From positions 41,494 through 105,493 of the forward strand of contig NZ_JARGZA010000012.1 in assembly GCF_030973515.1 (NCBI RefSeq): a stretch of DNA of 64,000 nucleotides, given 5' to 3'. Of the stretch, positions 1 through 7,775 are shown in pieces; within the stretch, counting starts at the first letter, position 1; every line of letters begins with the position of its first letter. The translations under genes and the position numbers were made by a program. The notes under the pieces were generated by a model. The model saw only the letters and a program-made list of their open reading frames with translations. It was not told the DNA's origin and ran no database searches. The stretch is from Jannaschia maritima (GTDB lineage: Bacteria; Pseudomonadota; Alphaproteobacteria; Rhodobacterales; Rhodobacteraceae).

Positions 1-1
1 G

Positions 2-568
2 GAGAAGCCCAAGGCCGGTCCCGCACCCGTGCCGGACGCGGCCGATCTGGCGGCGAAGGTTGCGGAACCGGAAGTCGAGCCGACACCGGAGGCGAAGACG
101 GAAGCGAAGCGACCTGCTGCGAAGCCCAGCAAGCGCGTAAAGGCGAAGCGACCGGCGGACGACGCAGCGCCCCCGAAGGAAAGCGTCACGGCGAACGCTT
201 CTTCGGGGGAGAAGCGAAAGGTCTCGCTCAAGGTCTCGATGACGACGGCGCATGTCGAAGCGATGAAGCCCCTCGTGGCGGCAGGGCTCGCGCAGCGCGA
301 CGTCCTCGCGCTGGCGGGCAGGCGGACGATGAAACGGTTCGAGCCGTCTCCCGACTTCGTGCCCGTGCCGGACGGGGACAGGGTGCCGATGACGGTGGCC
401 TACTCCACGACCAAATACGTCTCCGGCCGAATGCTCGATGACATGCGGGACGAACACGACCCGCTGCGCGTGAAGTCGGATGCCGCGATGATCAGGGGGC
501 AATTCGAGACCCTGTTCTGGTCCGTCCTCGATGACGTGATCGCAGAGCTGCGCCAGCAGCGGGGATAG
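2..568 (+). CDS. VirC2-like conjugation protein, 5' end outside window
   Basis: The reading frame is open to the first base, so the gene begins upstream; a GTG at 29 is only an internal candidate. The visible N-terminal part is low-complexity and rich in Ala, Lys, Pro and Glu. The last ~110 residues are compact (KVSLKVSMTTAHVEAMKPL onward) and resemble the ribbon-helix-helix half of VirC2-type proteins, which bind DNA next to the transfer origin or T-DNA border. That family call is from memory of the fold pattern and is tentative. It stops at TAG just before a heavily structured intergenic region, which fits a DNA-processing role at a nearby oriT. Confidence 0.5.
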   Translation, partial: EKPKAGPAPVPDAADLAAKVAEPEVEPTPEAKTEAKRPAAKPSKRVKAKRPADDAAPPKESVTANASSGEKRKVSLKVSMTTAHVEAMKPLVAAGLAQRDVLALAGRRTMKRFEPSPDFVPVPDGDRVPMTVAYSTTKYVSGRMLDDMRDEHDPLRVKSDAAMIRGQFETLFWSVLDDVIAELRQQRG

Positions 569-601
569 AGCGCACAGCGCGTCGTCCAGCCATACCACAG
601 A

Positions 602-760
602 GGGGGGAGGAGTTGCGACTTCCTCCCCCCCCGAAGCGAAATAGACAGGGCCGTGTCCTCGCGCGTCGCGCTGCGGGCCGCACCACCCCTGTCGATTTCG
701 CTCCACCCCCCACCTCTCGCGCTCGCCGCAAGGCAGGCGGTCAGGCGGGGCCTGACCGCC
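602..760. repeat. Three consecutive inverted repeats; candidate oriT-like region
   Basis: Three stem-loops lie within 160 bp of non-coding DNA. The first pairs 602-613 with 618-630 (one bulged base, TGCG loop). The second is a 16-bp inverted repeat at 635-650 and 687-702 with a single mismatch and a 36-nt centre. The third is a perfect 11-bp stem at 736-746 and 750-760 with a GGG loop. The first could end transcription of the VirC2-like gene. Together they look like the folded DNA of a transfer origin or another recombination site; no known nic consensus was found, so the function is inference. Confidence 0.4.
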
Positions 761-825
761 GCATCCATGATGACGTGGAGCGGTGTCCGGAGGCCCTGCC
801 GTGCATCGGAGGATGAGGGAAAGCC

Positions 826-978
826 ATGCCGCGCAAGGTGAGAACAGAAGCAAGGGCGATCAAGCGCATCCGGGACGCCCGGACCAGGGCCGTCGTCGGG
901 TGGCTCTACCGCTGGAAGGAAGGCGGGGAGTTTCCAATGTGGAAGGACGGCCCCAGGTCGGACGTGATCTATGAATGA
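826..978 (+). CDS. Small basic hypothetical protein (50 aa)
   Basis: ATG at 826 is preceded by a purine-rich stretch (gaggatgaggga). The product is short and basic (about a dozen Arg/Lys in the first 35 residues) and holds the stretch VVGWLYRWKEGGEFPMW. Its stop overlaps the start of the next gene by 8 bp, which suggests translational coupling. No family recognised. The overlap and coding-like composition are the main support. Confidence 0.5.
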   Translation: MPRKVRTEARAIKRIRDARTRAVVGWLYRWKEGGEFPMWKDGPRSDVIYE

Positions 979-1228
979 GGGCGGCCTGTTCTGCCTGCGC
1001 GCCGAGGATGCCGTCCGCGACCTCGGTGCGGTCTATTCGGCCTCCGAGGAAAGCCTGCGCGTCCTCGGCGCGGCTTATATGCGCGATTTGAAGACCATCG
1101 GCTCGCTCGTGCTGCACGGCCCGGACTACGCGGTGATCGCCATCTTCGATGTGTGGACGGACGATTGGCGGGAGGCCGGGTCGGACGGCGAGCCAGCTTC
1201 ACATGGGCCGCGTCGAATGGTAAGATGA
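971..1228 (+). CDS. Hypothetical protein (85 aa)
   Basis: Starts at ATG 971 inside the end of the preceding small gene and runs to 1228, close to the next gene, so the three small genes form a likely operon. The sequence is mixed hydrophobic and acidic (RAEDAVRDLGAVYSASEESL; IGSLVLHGPDYAVIAIFDVW) with no signal peptide. The C-terminal ~20 residues look like run-on sequence. Function unknown. Confidence 0.5.
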   Translation: MNEGGLFCLRAEDAVRDLGAVYSASEESLRVLGAAYMRDLKTIGSLVLHGPDYAVIAIFDVWTDDWREAGSDGEPASHGPRRMVR

Positions 1229-1248
1229 AGGAAGAGCGGAGGCCCGTG

Positions 1249-1671
1249 ATGCGTGCGCTCAACCCTTTGATTCTCGGCGCTTTCCTTGGCGCGTTCCCGA
1301 TGGCCGCCGCTGCCTGGGACCACAGCATCGAACGCGGGCTCGATCTCTATCAGGCCCGCGACGGCGGTGTTTCGGTCGCGCTCGTCTGCGATCCCAACAG
1401 CGTCTACGGCGGGACGTCCCAAAGCGGCGTCCTGCTGAACCTCGTGGGCAATGTCGATGCGTCGCTGCCCGTGACGTTCCGCTTCCCGGACGGCATGGCC
1501 GTGCAGGCGGAGCTGGTTCACGGCCGCGTGGGCAAGGCCGAGATGGACGCGGGCGCGTGGGCCTCGCTTCTCGACGGGTTCCGCAGGAACGCCGCCATGA
1601 CGCTCGAAGTCGGGGACGCGGCGTCCCGGCCGATCGAGCTGGGCGAGCCGGTGATGTTCACCTGTGTCTGA
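1249..1671 (+). CDS. Exported hypothetical protein (140 aa)
   Basis: The start at ATG 1249 is chosen because GGAGG at 1238-1242 sits six bases upstream and the protein then opens with a classical signal peptide (MRALNPLILGAFLGAFPMAAAA, cut near AAA-W). Earlier ATGs in frame (1153, 1225) would bury that signal. The mature part is about 115 residues with two Cys (VALVCDPN and the terminal FTCV), possibly a periplasmic disulfide. Likely a small periplasmic protein co-transcribed with the two genes upstream. Function not recognised. Confidence 0.65.
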   Translation: MRALNPLILGAFLGAFPMAAAAWDHSIERGLDLYQARDGGVSVALVCDPNSVYGGTSQSGVLLNLVGNVDASLPVTFRFPDGMAVQAELVHGRVGKAEMDAGAWASLLDGFRRNAAMTLEVGDAASRPIELGEPVMFTCV

Positions 1672-1879
1672 CGGGAAGTCGCGGCGGCCTGCGTAAGCCG
1701 CCGCCGCGATATGCGTGCCTGTATGCGCCGCCTCTCGGGGTGGTTGCTTCACCTCTCAAGTTCTTCTGACAGAACGCCGAATCGCGGACAACCTCGGGGT
1801 TGGCGCCATCCGGCGGGCCGGTCCGGCGCGCGCAGCGTGGCGGACCGGCCCGCCGCGATTCCGCACCTTCCGAAACGAA

Positions 1880-1909
1880 GGCCCCCGCCGGGGAGGATCG
1901 GCGGGGGCC
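1880..1909. terminator. Bidirectional hairpin between convergent genes
   Basis: A perfect 11-bp GC stem (1880-1890 with 1899-1909) and an 8-nt loop lies between the plus gene ending at 1671 and the minus gene ending at 1959. There is no T-run, so it may act as a weak or Rho-assisted terminator. Confidence 0.5.
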
Positions 1910-1958
1910 ATCGGAGGCGCTGGACGGGGGAGGTCCGGCCTCTGGGGCTATGATCTGG

Positions 1959-2180
1959 TTATAGGATTCCCAGACGCAACAACCATGACGGGTGCCCATG
2001 GCAGCATGTGCCGTCCGGGTCCACGCCCTCGCAACCGTCCGTCGCGATGCAGGCGCGATCGAATAGCATCGCCTCGATCTCGTCGGCCTCGGGCTGCGCC
2101 GTGGTCGGCTCGGGATAGGGTTTCCCGGTCAGCAGGTCGAACGGTGTGTCGTTTATAGCGCTGGACAGGTCCGAGGTCAT
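1959..2180 (-). CDS. Hypothetical protein (73 aa)
   Basis: Start at ATG 2180 overlaps the stop of the upstream gene (ATGA), so it is the last cistron of the ardC-proximal run. The product is acidic (LLTGKPYPEPTTAQPEADEIEAM) with a Cys-rich end (ATDGCEGVDPDGTCCHGHP), which might bind a metal. No family recognised. An ATG at 2216 would add 12 residues but lose the overlap-type start. Confidence 0.5.
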   Translation of the reverse strand: MTSDLSSAINDTPFDLLTGKPYPEPTTAQPEADEIEAMLFDRACIATDGCEGVDPDGTCCHGHPSWLLRLGIL

Positions 2181-2524
2181 GCCGCGCCCTCCGGCATCGT
2201 CAGCTCGGCCAGCCATGCGGGGCCGTGGGTGTTCCGCAGGCGGTGCAGGGCGGGTTCGGCCCGCGCCTCCGTCCAGTCGGCGCGCAGCGCGTCCTTCCAG
2301 CCGGGTCCGCGCAGGACCGCGAAGCGGGCGAGGGCGATCCGCTGCGAGGCGGTGAGCGTTCCCGCATGGGGAAGCTCGGCCAGGCGCGCGGCCTGCCGCA
2401 GGGCGGTCGTGCCCGCGTCGATCACTTCGGTTGCGGGCAGGTCGTGGAACGGACGCCAGAATGCGGCGCGGTCCTCGATGGTGGGGCCGACGCCCGCGCG
2501 CCGTTCCAGTTCGCCAAGGGTCAT
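2177..2524 (-). CDS. Hypothetical protein (115 aa) with HGPAWLAELT C-terminus
   Basis: Starts at ATG 2524, preceded by AGAGGT. An alpha-helical, Arg/Ala-rich small protein (MTLGELERRAGVG; ALRQAARLAELPHAG). Its end (THGPAWLAELTMPEG) resembles the C-terminus of the broken gene at 16548-17153 (SHGRHWLARVSLEDG), so the two may share a small domain found in this plasmid family. It lies 50 bp downstream of ardC on the same strand and is probably co-transcribed. Function unknown. Confidence 0.55.
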   Translation of the reverse strand: MTLGELERRAGVGPTIEDRAAFWRPFHDLPATEVIDAGTTALRQAARLAELPHAGTLTASQRIALARFAVLRGPGWKDALRADWTEARAEPALHRLRNTHGPAWLAELTMPEGAA

Positions 2525-2574
2525 GGGGGAACCTCTCAAGGTGGTGGGGGTGTCGGGGAAGGGCAGGGGGCCGC

Positions 2575-3477
2575 TCACGCGGCCGCCCTCCCGATGTCGG
2601 CGTCCGCCTCGGCCGAGGTCCGGGCGTTCAGGAAATCGACGGCCTTCTGGGCTTCGGCGGCGGCGCGGAAGATCACGTCGCGGTCCGCCTTCATCGCTTC
2701 GATCCAGCCTTCGACATAGGCGGCGGACTGGTCGAATTGCGGCTCGATCCCGAGTTGCATCCCGAGGAAACAGGCCCCGAGTTCGGCCACCAGTTCCTCG
2801 AAGGCGTAGGCTTTGCGGTCGGCGAACCGCTTGATCCGGTCCAGCCGCTTTTCCGCGCCGGTCCAGTGGCAAAGCTCGTGGGCGAGGGTGCCGTAATACC
2901 CGGCCGCGTCGTGGAAGGTCTCGACGGGCGGCATGTGGATATGATCCGACGACGGGCGGTAGTAGGCGCGCGGCTCGGCGCTGGTCTCGATCCGCGCGCC
3001 GGTGGCGGCGAACCATGCGTCCAGTTCCGGGTCGGCCTCCGTCCCGAGGTCGCGGGGCGGGTCCGGGCGGACGTAGTAGGCTTCGGGCAAACCCTCGATC
3101 TGGTCGGCGTTGAAGACGTTGTTGACCTTGGCGAAATGGACGCGGCGCTTGCCGTCCTCGGCGGCCTCGTCCTCCTTCTCGACCGACCCGTAATAGACCG
3201 ACTTCGCGGCCCGCTCGCCCTTGCGGACCATGCCGCCGAGTTCCTTAGCTTGGTTGAAGGTCATCCAGCGGTCGGAGGCGTAGCCTTTCACATGGGCCGC
3301 AGCCCATAGGATCAGGATGTTGACGCCCTTGTAGCCCTCGCCGGTATGACGCAACGGGAAGCCCGCGACGGTGCGCGCGCCGGTCCACGGCTGACGCCAC
3401 GGGGGCGTGCCCGCCTCGATCTGGGCGACGATCTGGTCGGTGACGTGCTGCCGGATGTCGAAACGCTCTTTTGCCAT
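2575..3477 (-). CDS. ardC: ArdC-family antirestriction protein with zincin metallopeptidase domain
   Basis: 300 aa, start ATG 3477. The N-terminal ~130 residues are the ssDNA-binding ArdC domain (RFDIRQHVTDQIVAQIEAGT, PWRQPW, NILILWAAAHVKGYASDRWM). The C-terminal half is a zincin-like peptidase with HELCHWTG (HExxH at 200-204) and a downstream ELVAELGACFLG helix giving the third metal ligand. ArdC proteins shield incoming plasmid DNA from type I restriction during conjugation. The gene sits 13 bp from copy 1 of the 505-bp repeat, which therefore forms its upstream leader. Family call is firm; target specificity is not known. Confidence 0.9.
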   Translation of the reverse strand: MAKERFDIRQHVTDQIVAQIEAGTPPWRQPWTGARTVAGFPLRHTGEGYKGVNILILWAAAHVKGYASDRWMTFNQAKELGGMVRKGERAAKSVYYGSVEKEDEAAEDGKRRVHFAKVNNVFNADQIEGLPEAYYVRPDPPRDLGTEADPELDAWFAATGARIETSAEPRAYYRPSSDHIHMPPVETFHDAAGYYGTLAHELCHWTGAEKRLDRIKRFADRKAYAFEELVAELGACFLGMQLGIEPQFDQSAAYVEGWIEAMKADRDVIFRAAAEAQKAVDFLNARTSAEADADIGRAAA

Positions 3478-3490
3478 GCTCTCGTTCCTT

Positions 3491-3995
3491 GTGGTGTTGG
3501 TGGGGTCTGTTGCCCCTGTGGGTCGGGTTTGGAGGCACGGCGCGTGGCGCCGCTGTCCTGCAAACCTGGCCTCGCCGAGAGCGGAGGGGGGCGAGACAAG
3601 GGGAGAGGGACGGGGGTGGTGCGGCCCGCAGGGCGTCAGCCCGAGGACACGGCCCCGGCCCGACCCCTTGTCCGAGGGGGGAGGCTGCGCCGCCCCCCTG
3701 ACCGGCGCAGCGGCGTTCGGCTTGCCCGAACCCCAAGCCCAAGAAGGATCCCGGTCGCGCGCGGCCACCGGCCGGGCCGATCCGGGCCGCCCCAGGGATC
3801 GTCACCCGCAAGGGCGGAGACGCGGCCCCGCGCCCGACCATGCCCCGCCCGCCAGGACGCGGCTCCGCAGGAGACGGGGCAGGGCGGAAGGGCCGGCGCG
3901 TCAGTGCAGGGCCGCCGGGGCAGGGAGGACGGGGGGACGCGGCTTCGGGAGGACCGAAGGGACGACTAGAGCCCGGTGCGCGTCAGCGCAGGGGC
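3491..3995. repeat. 505-bp perfect direct repeat, copy 1
   Basis: This segment appears identical to 12077-12581, by base-by-base comparison of both ends and by identical translations through the middle. The copies diverge abruptly at each edge (T versus C before the first base; A versus C after the last). It is non-coding, very GC-rich and contains stem-loops: 3538-3543 with 3547-3552, 3684-3692 with 3703-3711 (9 bp), and TTCGG 3716-3720 with CCGAA 3726-3730. It ends 13 bp before the ardC start on the minus strand. Probably a duplicated regulatory or leader element. Confidence 0.9.
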
Positions 3996-4005
3996 ACGGT
4001 CAGTT

Positions 4006-4311
4006 TTACTCGAGACGGTTCTCCGACTGGCGGCCTTCCTTCATCGGGACGGTCACGGGCTCGATTCCGAGGTCCGCGATGAAGGAGATGATCCCGTCGA
4101 TGGTCTTGATGGATCGCACCGTGTCCTGATCGCGGGTCGTGACGAGCTGGCGGGCGGTGCCGTCCGGCATCGCGATGGCGATGGTCCAGCTCCCGCGGAT
4201 GCCGCTTGTCCTTCGGTGCGGAGGGTCTTCGCAGGTGACGACGACGGTGCCGCCCTCGGCCAGCAAGCCGGGAATCTCTGCTTCGGTGAAGACGTTCTCG
4301 GGCATCGGCAC
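4006..4311 (-). CDS. Hypothetical protein (101 aa), paralog of 12893-13207
   Basis: A small mixed alpha/beta protein. The core (GGTVVVTCED, GSWTIAIAMPDGTARQLVTTRD, IKTIDGIISFIADLGI, VPMKEG) aligns along its length with the product of 12893-13207 (AIVVTCKE, GRWTVRLVFASGDTRQLVTQRD, FRTLNGIASLLAAAG, IPFAKG). The gene ends 10 bp from repeat copy 1, just as its paralog lies near copy 2, so gene and repeat may have been duplicated together and then the genes diverged. No function recognised; conserved single Cys in VTC. Confidence 0.65.
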   Translation of the reverse strand: MPMPENVFTEAEIPGLLAEGGTVVVTCEDPPHRRTSGIRGSWTIAIAMPDGTARQLVTTRDQDTVRSIKTIDGIISFIADLGIEPVTVPMKEGRQSENRLE

Positions 4312-4320
4312 GATGAGCGG

Positions 4321-5094
4321 CTACGGGCGCTGCGCCAGCAGTGCCGTCACCGTCTCCGTCGATCGCAGCCATGCGGCGATGTCCGGCCGTCGCCACTCGA
4401 CCAGCTTCAGCGCGGCGCGGAGGTCGGCGGCGAGGTCACGGGACAGCAGGGGTTCGTGATGGGCGATCCGGTTGCGGAAGTTGCGGATCGTCTGGATGCG
4501 GGCGCGGACCTGGCCGCGCCCGACCTGCACGGTCATCTGCGGGGGTAGTCCGGGGAACGCCTGTCGCAGGTGCGGATTCCACAGCACCGCGTCCTGCGCC
4601 GCGACGAAGAGGTGCTGCCAGAAGACGAACTTGATGTCGGCCACGACGCTCCCGGCATGTTGGTGCCGCCGCGCGAGCGACCGAAGGTCGTCTCGCATCC
4701 GGTAGTGCCCGACTATTGGGCGAAGGGATTGCTGGAAGGCGGGGCTGCGGTGCCAGTCCGCGCCATAGACGGCCGCGATCGCTTCGACCGCCCCGTTGCG
4801 GGCCGCCAGCTCGGCGAATTGGAGCGGGGTGTAGAAGGCCGCCGCGAGGTCGGTGTGCCAGCAGTAGAGGTCCATCGCCTTCACGCGGTCCCCGCCGGCC
4901 TGCCTGACATAGGTGGCGAAGCGCGGCGGCGAGAGGACGGCTTCGAGGTCTAGGAGGAGCTGGACGGGCGGGGTACGTGGCAAGGGCGGACGGGTCTCCG
5001 TGGACGGTGCGGGGCGGTCCCGAACCTTGACAGACGGGGCTCCGAAATGTAGGTAGGCCGGTGAATGACTGTTGGGGACCGGAGGTGGCGACAC
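4321..5094 (-). CDS. Abi-like (Abi_2/HEPN-type) protein
   Basis: Up to 257 aa. The body matches the Abi-like pattern I know: PPRFATYVRQAGGDRVKAM, LYCWHTDLAAAFYTPLQFAE, LAARNGAVEAI, and near the end IRNFRNRIAHHEPL, the R-x4-6-H motif expected of a HEPN ribonuclease. Such proteins mediate abortive infection by cleaving RNA. The first ~45 residues are low-complexity and Pro-rich, so the true start may be internal; no better ATG/GTG with a clear RBS was found. It ends 10 bp upstream of the small paralog gene on the same strand. Family call moderately firm. Confidence 0.65.
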   Translation of the reverse strand: MSPPPVPNSHSPAYLHFGAPSVKVRDRPAPSTETRPPLPRTPPVQLLLDLEAVLSPPRFATYVRQAGGDRVKAMDLYCWHTDLAAAFYTPLQFAELAARNGAVEAIAAVYGADWHRSPAFQQSLRPIVGHYRMRDDLRSLARRHQHAGSVVADIKFVFWQHLFVAAQDAVLWNPHLRQAFPGLPPQMTVQVGRGQVRARIQTIRNFRNRIAHHEPLLSRDLAADLRAALKLVEWRRPDIAAWLRSTETVTALLAQRP

Positions 5095-5117
5095 CTTCCC
5101 CCTTAGTCAACAGATCA

Positions 5118-5143
5118 AAGCCCGGTGCGAAAGCACCGGGCTT
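5118..5143. terminator. Strong bidirectional terminator
   Basis: Perfect 11-bp stem (5118-5128 with 5133-5143) closed by a GAAA tetraloop and followed by CTTCGTT. It sits after the small membrane protein gene (minus strand) and before the Abi-like gene. Confidence 0.8.
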
Positions 5144-5160
5144 CTTCGTTCGAGCTTTCG

Positions 5161-5475
5161 TCAGATGAAGAACGCGAGGATGGCGAAGACGAAGAGCGTC
5201 GCGCCGCCGGAAACGACGAGGAAGGTCGCAGCGCGCGAGGTCCGCGTCGTCAGGCCGTAATCCTCTATCGCGATCAGCAGGACGGCCAGCGCCGGCGCGA
5301 AGGCGGCGAGCGGACCGATGATGGCGGCGAAGATCGAGATGAGCGATCCGAGGGCGGCGGCCTGGCTGATGGCGACGCCGAAGCCGATGATCGCCGCGAT
5401 GGTCGAGATGGCGCCGGCCTGCCAGAGCAGGCGCGCGCGCGACGTCTCGTGAGCGGGCAGAAGATGGTCGAGCAT
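5161..5475 (-). CDS. Small integral membrane protein (104 aa)
   Basis: ATG 5475 follows AAAAGGACAC. After a short polar start (MLDHLLPAHETSRARL) come three hydrophobic segments, roughly residues 18-45, 46-75 and 83-104 (LVVSGGATLFVFAILAFF at the end). No family recognised. It is divergent from the SOS-controlled umuDC operon and ends at a strong terminator. Confidence 0.6.
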   Translation of the reverse strand: MLDHLLPAHETSRARLLWQAGAISTIAAIIGFGVAISQAAALGSLISIFAAIIGPLAAFAPALAVLLIAIEDYGLTTRTSRAATFLVVSGGATLFVFAILAFFI

Positions 5476-5568
5476 GGGTCGTGTCCTTTTATGGGGGTCT
5501 CCCGAGATGATACGACTGGCCCGTGAATGTCGGAAACGGTTCTCCACAGGGTTCGTGCGACGGATTTC

Positions 5569-5612
5569 TTGACAGAGAGGGCGGCGCTCGCAGATTAGAA
5601 CATAAACAGAAC
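5569..5612 (+). promoter_or_regulatory. umuDC promoter with alphaproteobacterial LexA (SOS) box
   Basis: A -35 TTGACA (5569-5574), 17-bp spacer and -10-like AGATTA (5592-5597) are followed at once by GAAC (5598-5601)-N7-GAAC (5609-5612), the direct-repeat SOS box known for alphaproteobacterial LexA. The box overlaps the transcription start region, so LexA would block initiation. It lies 15 bp before the umuD start. Confidence 0.8.
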
Positions 5613-5627
5613 ATCGGAAGGACTCGG

Positions 5628-6062
5628 ATGCCGCTCTATCGGATCGACACGCCCGTCATCGACCACGGCCAGCCGGTTCGCCTCGTGTCGCTGACCGTGA
5701 GTGCAGGGTTTCCGTCCCCGGCGGCCGACGATCTCGAAGACGAAATCGACCCGATCGCCTGGGTGGTGCGGCGGCCCAGCTCGACCTTCTGGTGGCGTGT
5801 CTCGGGCGACTGCCTCTGGGACGTGGGCATCCGCGACGGCGATCTGATCGCGGTGGACCGGGACGGCACTCGCCGCATCGGGCGCGCGGTCCTCGCCGTC
5901 GTGGACGGGCAGGTGACGGCGAAGATCCTTCGGCGTCGGAATGGGCGCTACTACCTCGCGCCTGCGAATGCGGGCGAGGACTTCCCCGACGTGGAACTGA
6001 CGCCGGACAGCGAGGTCTGGGGCGTGATCGCGGGCGTGGTCCGGCGCTACGAACTGGAATGA
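5628..6062 (+). CDS. umuD: UmuD-like S24 peptidase with Cys at the catalytic Ser position
   Basis: 144 aa; ATG 5628 with GGAAGGAC upstream. UmuD is the RecA-stimulated self-cleaving subunit of DNA polymerase V. The cleavage region [17 protein letters not shown] (Ala26-Gly27) matches the UmuD cleavage site well. The dyad is altered: the SGDS nucleophile motif reads SGDC with Cys62 (codon TGC), while the general base Lys99 is present (GQVTAKI) at exactly the 37-residue spacing of E. coli Ser60/Lys97. Self-cleavage could be slowed, lost or Cys-dependent. The gene overlaps umuC by 4 bp and is behind a LexA box. Confidence 0.9.
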   Translation: MPLYRIDTPVIDHGQPVRLVSLTVSAGFPSPAADDLEDEIDPIAWVVRRPSSTFWWRVSGDCLWDVGIRDGDLIAVDRDGTRRIGRAVLAVVDGQVTAKILRRRNGRYYLAPANAGEDFPDVELTPDSEVWGVIAGVVRRYELE

Positions 6063-7330
6063 GCCGCCAACCGATCGCGATCTCGGACAGCAAGAACTTC
6101 TACGTCAGCGCGGAACGGGTCTTCGATACGTCGCTGGCGAACGTGCCGGTGATCGTGCTGTCGAACAACGACGGCTGCGCCGTGGCGCGCAGCGACGAGG
6201 CAAAGGCGCTCGGGATCAAGATGGGCGACCCGCTCCATCTGATCCGCGACAAGGTGGAAGCGCATGGGGTCCGGGTCTTCAGCTCGAACTACACCCTCTA
6301 TGCGGACCTCTCCCGGCGGGTGGTGGACACCTATGCGGACTTCACGCCCCATGTCGAAATCTACTCGATAGATGAGTGCTTTCTGGACTTCATGGGGTTC
6401 AGGGACCGCGAGGCGCACGCGCGCGCCATGCGTGCGGCCGTGCGCCGCCGGGTCGGCATCCCAATCCGGGTCGGCATTGCCAGCTCGAAGACGCTGGCGA
6501 AGGCGGCGAACGAACTGGCGAAGAAGAACCCCGTCTTCGACGGCGTGCTGGACCTGATGGATGAGGACCTGGCCCGCTGGCTCCTGCCGCGCGTGCCGGT
6601 GGGCGACATTTGGGGGATCGGCCGACGCACGGAAGCGAAGCTGAAGGGCGTCGGCATCGCCACGGCGGCGGAGCTCCGCGACATGCCGTTGCGCCAGGCC
6701 CGCAAGCTCGGCACGGTCGTTCTCGAACGGACCGTTCTGGAATTGCAGGGCGAACCCTGCCTGTCGCTCGAAGAGGTGGAGCCGCAGCGCAAGGGCATGG
6801 CCGTGACACGCTCGGCGTCCGCGCCGATGACCGACTTCGACACGCTGTTCCAGGCGATCACGGCCCATGCGACCCGGGCGGCCGAGAAGCTGCGCCAGCA
6901 CGGGCTTGTGGCGGGGACGCTGACGGTGATCTTCCACACCAACAAGCACCGGCAGGACAGGCCGCAATGGTCGGCGGCGCGCTCCACGAAGCTGACGCCC
7001 ATGTCCTCGGACACGTTCGACCTCGTGGACGCCGCGCGCAGGTGCGCGCGGTCGGGCTGGCCGAAGGACGGGAAACCCTACGGCTTCACCAAGGCCGGCG
7101 TCATGCTCGATGATCTGCTGCCGAGCGAGGATCGGCCGAGGACGCTCTTCGACGTCATGCGGCCGAAGTCGGCGCAGCTCATGTCCGCGCTCGATCAGGT
7201 GAACGACCGTTTCGGGAAGAAGACGCTCGTGCTGGCGTCGGAAGGCATGAAGCGGCCCTGGGCGCTGCGCGCCGATCATCGGAGCCCGCGCTACACGACG
7301 CGCATCGAGGATCTTCCCGTGGTCCGCTGA
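6059..7330 (+). CDS. umuC: UmuC, Y-family translesion DNA polymerase V catalytic subunit
   Basis: 423 aa, the usual UmuC length. Palm acidic residues are present: Asp10 ([13 protein letters not shown]) and Asp105-Glu106 ([12 protein letters not shown]). Conserved [26 protein letters not shown] and [15 protein letters not shown] blocks follow. The helix-hairpin-helix region [19 protein letters not shown] is intact, and RPRTLFD near residue 360 may be the beta-clamp contact. Starts at ATG 6059 in a 4-bp overlap with umuD. With UmuD it performs SOS mutagenesis across lesions, a common plasmid cargo. Everything needed for catalysis appears intact. Confidence 0.95.
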   Translation: MSRQPIAISDSKNFYVSAERVFDTSLANVPVIVLSNNDGCAVARSDEAKALGIKMGDPLHLIRDKVEAHGVRVFSSNYTLYADLSRRVVDTYADFTPHVEIYSIDECFLDFMGFRDREAHARAMRAAVRRRVGIPIRVGIASSKTLAKAANELAKKNPVFDGVLDLMDEDLARWLLPRVPVGDIWGIGRRTEAKLKGVGIATAAELRDMPLRQARKLGTVVLERTVLELQGEPCLSLEEVEPQRKGMAVTRSASAPMTDFDTLFQAITAHATRAAEKLRQHGLVAGTLTVIFHTNKHRQDRPQWSAARSTKLTPMSSDTFDLVDAARRCARSGWPKDGKPYGFTKAGVMLDDLLPSEDRPRTLFDVMRPKSAQLMSALDQVNDRFGKKTLVLASEGMKRPWALRADHRSPRYTTRIEDLPVVR

Positions 7331-7336
7331 CGCGGA

Positions 7337-7400
7337 CGGGGGACTGTCTGCCCCCCGGCGCTTGCGTGCCGTCCCCCGAGGATATTTCCGGGAAGATGAA
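7337..7400 (+). repeat. Dispersed GC-rich element, copy A
   Basis: This ~64-bp stretch after umuC matches 20069-20131 closely: a GGGG..CTGTCTGCCCCC hairpin half, then CCCCCGAGGATATTTC and GGGAAGATGAA. The pattern is one I remember at 3' ends of genes in Rhodobacteraceae genomes, though I cannot verify that here. It may work as a terminator or mRNA 3'-end element. Confidence 0.6.
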
Positions 7401-7575
7401 TGGGAGGGGCTAGCGTTTCTTCGCGGCCCCGATGAGTGCAGCGAAACCGAAAAGGGCGATGAAGAGGGTGGCGACGACCATCCCGCCTCGTCCCGCGCGG
7501 TCAAGGCGTGGGCGTGCGGCGATCTGGGCGCTTCGGTGGCATATCCCGAGGATACGCGACGAATGTGAGAGGAAG

Positions 7576-7600
7576 GCGAAAGCCCCCGAGGGGGCTTCGC
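7576..7600. terminator. Hairpin terminator
   Basis: AAGCCCCC (7580-7587) pairs with GGGGGCTT (7590-7597), and the flanks GCG and CGC partly extend the stem. It lies just past the stop of the small minus-strand gene at 7614-7775 and downstream of umuC. Confidence 0.5.
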
Positions 7601-7613
7601 CCTGCGGCCGGAC

Positions 7614-7775
7614 CTAGTCCGCCCGGCGCTTCATGGTGAAGGTCAGCTTCAAGAAGATGACGTTGATCTCGATAGCAAGGCTCAGGTCGATCTTGCGGAG
7701 CTGGCGGCGGATGGTGCGGAGCCTGCGCGCGGTGCGGCGGCGGAGGCGGATGGATTTCTTGCGAAGGTAGGTCAT
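7614..7775 (-). CDS. Very small basic protein (53 aa)
   Basis: ATG 7775 is preceded by CAGGAGACAGCC, a good RBS. The product is extremely Arg/Lys-rich at the N-terminus (MTYLRKKSIRLRRRTARRLR) and ends with a hydrophobic strand pair (LSLAIEINVIFLKLTFTMK). Possibly nucleic-acid-binding or membrane-associated. No family recognised; support is the RBS and the terminator after its stop. Confidence 0.45.
   Translation of the reverse strand: MTYLRKKSIRLRRRTARRLRTIRRQLRKIDLSLAIEINVIFLKLTFTMKRRAD

Noticed and set aside
3245..3969. Long open frames on both strands through the 505-bp repeats (also 11669-12586)
   Set aside because: They run through non-coding, extremely GC-rich DNA where stop codons are rare, are Pro/Arg/Gly-rich, and have no RBS or family match. 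They are identical only because the DNA is duplicated.
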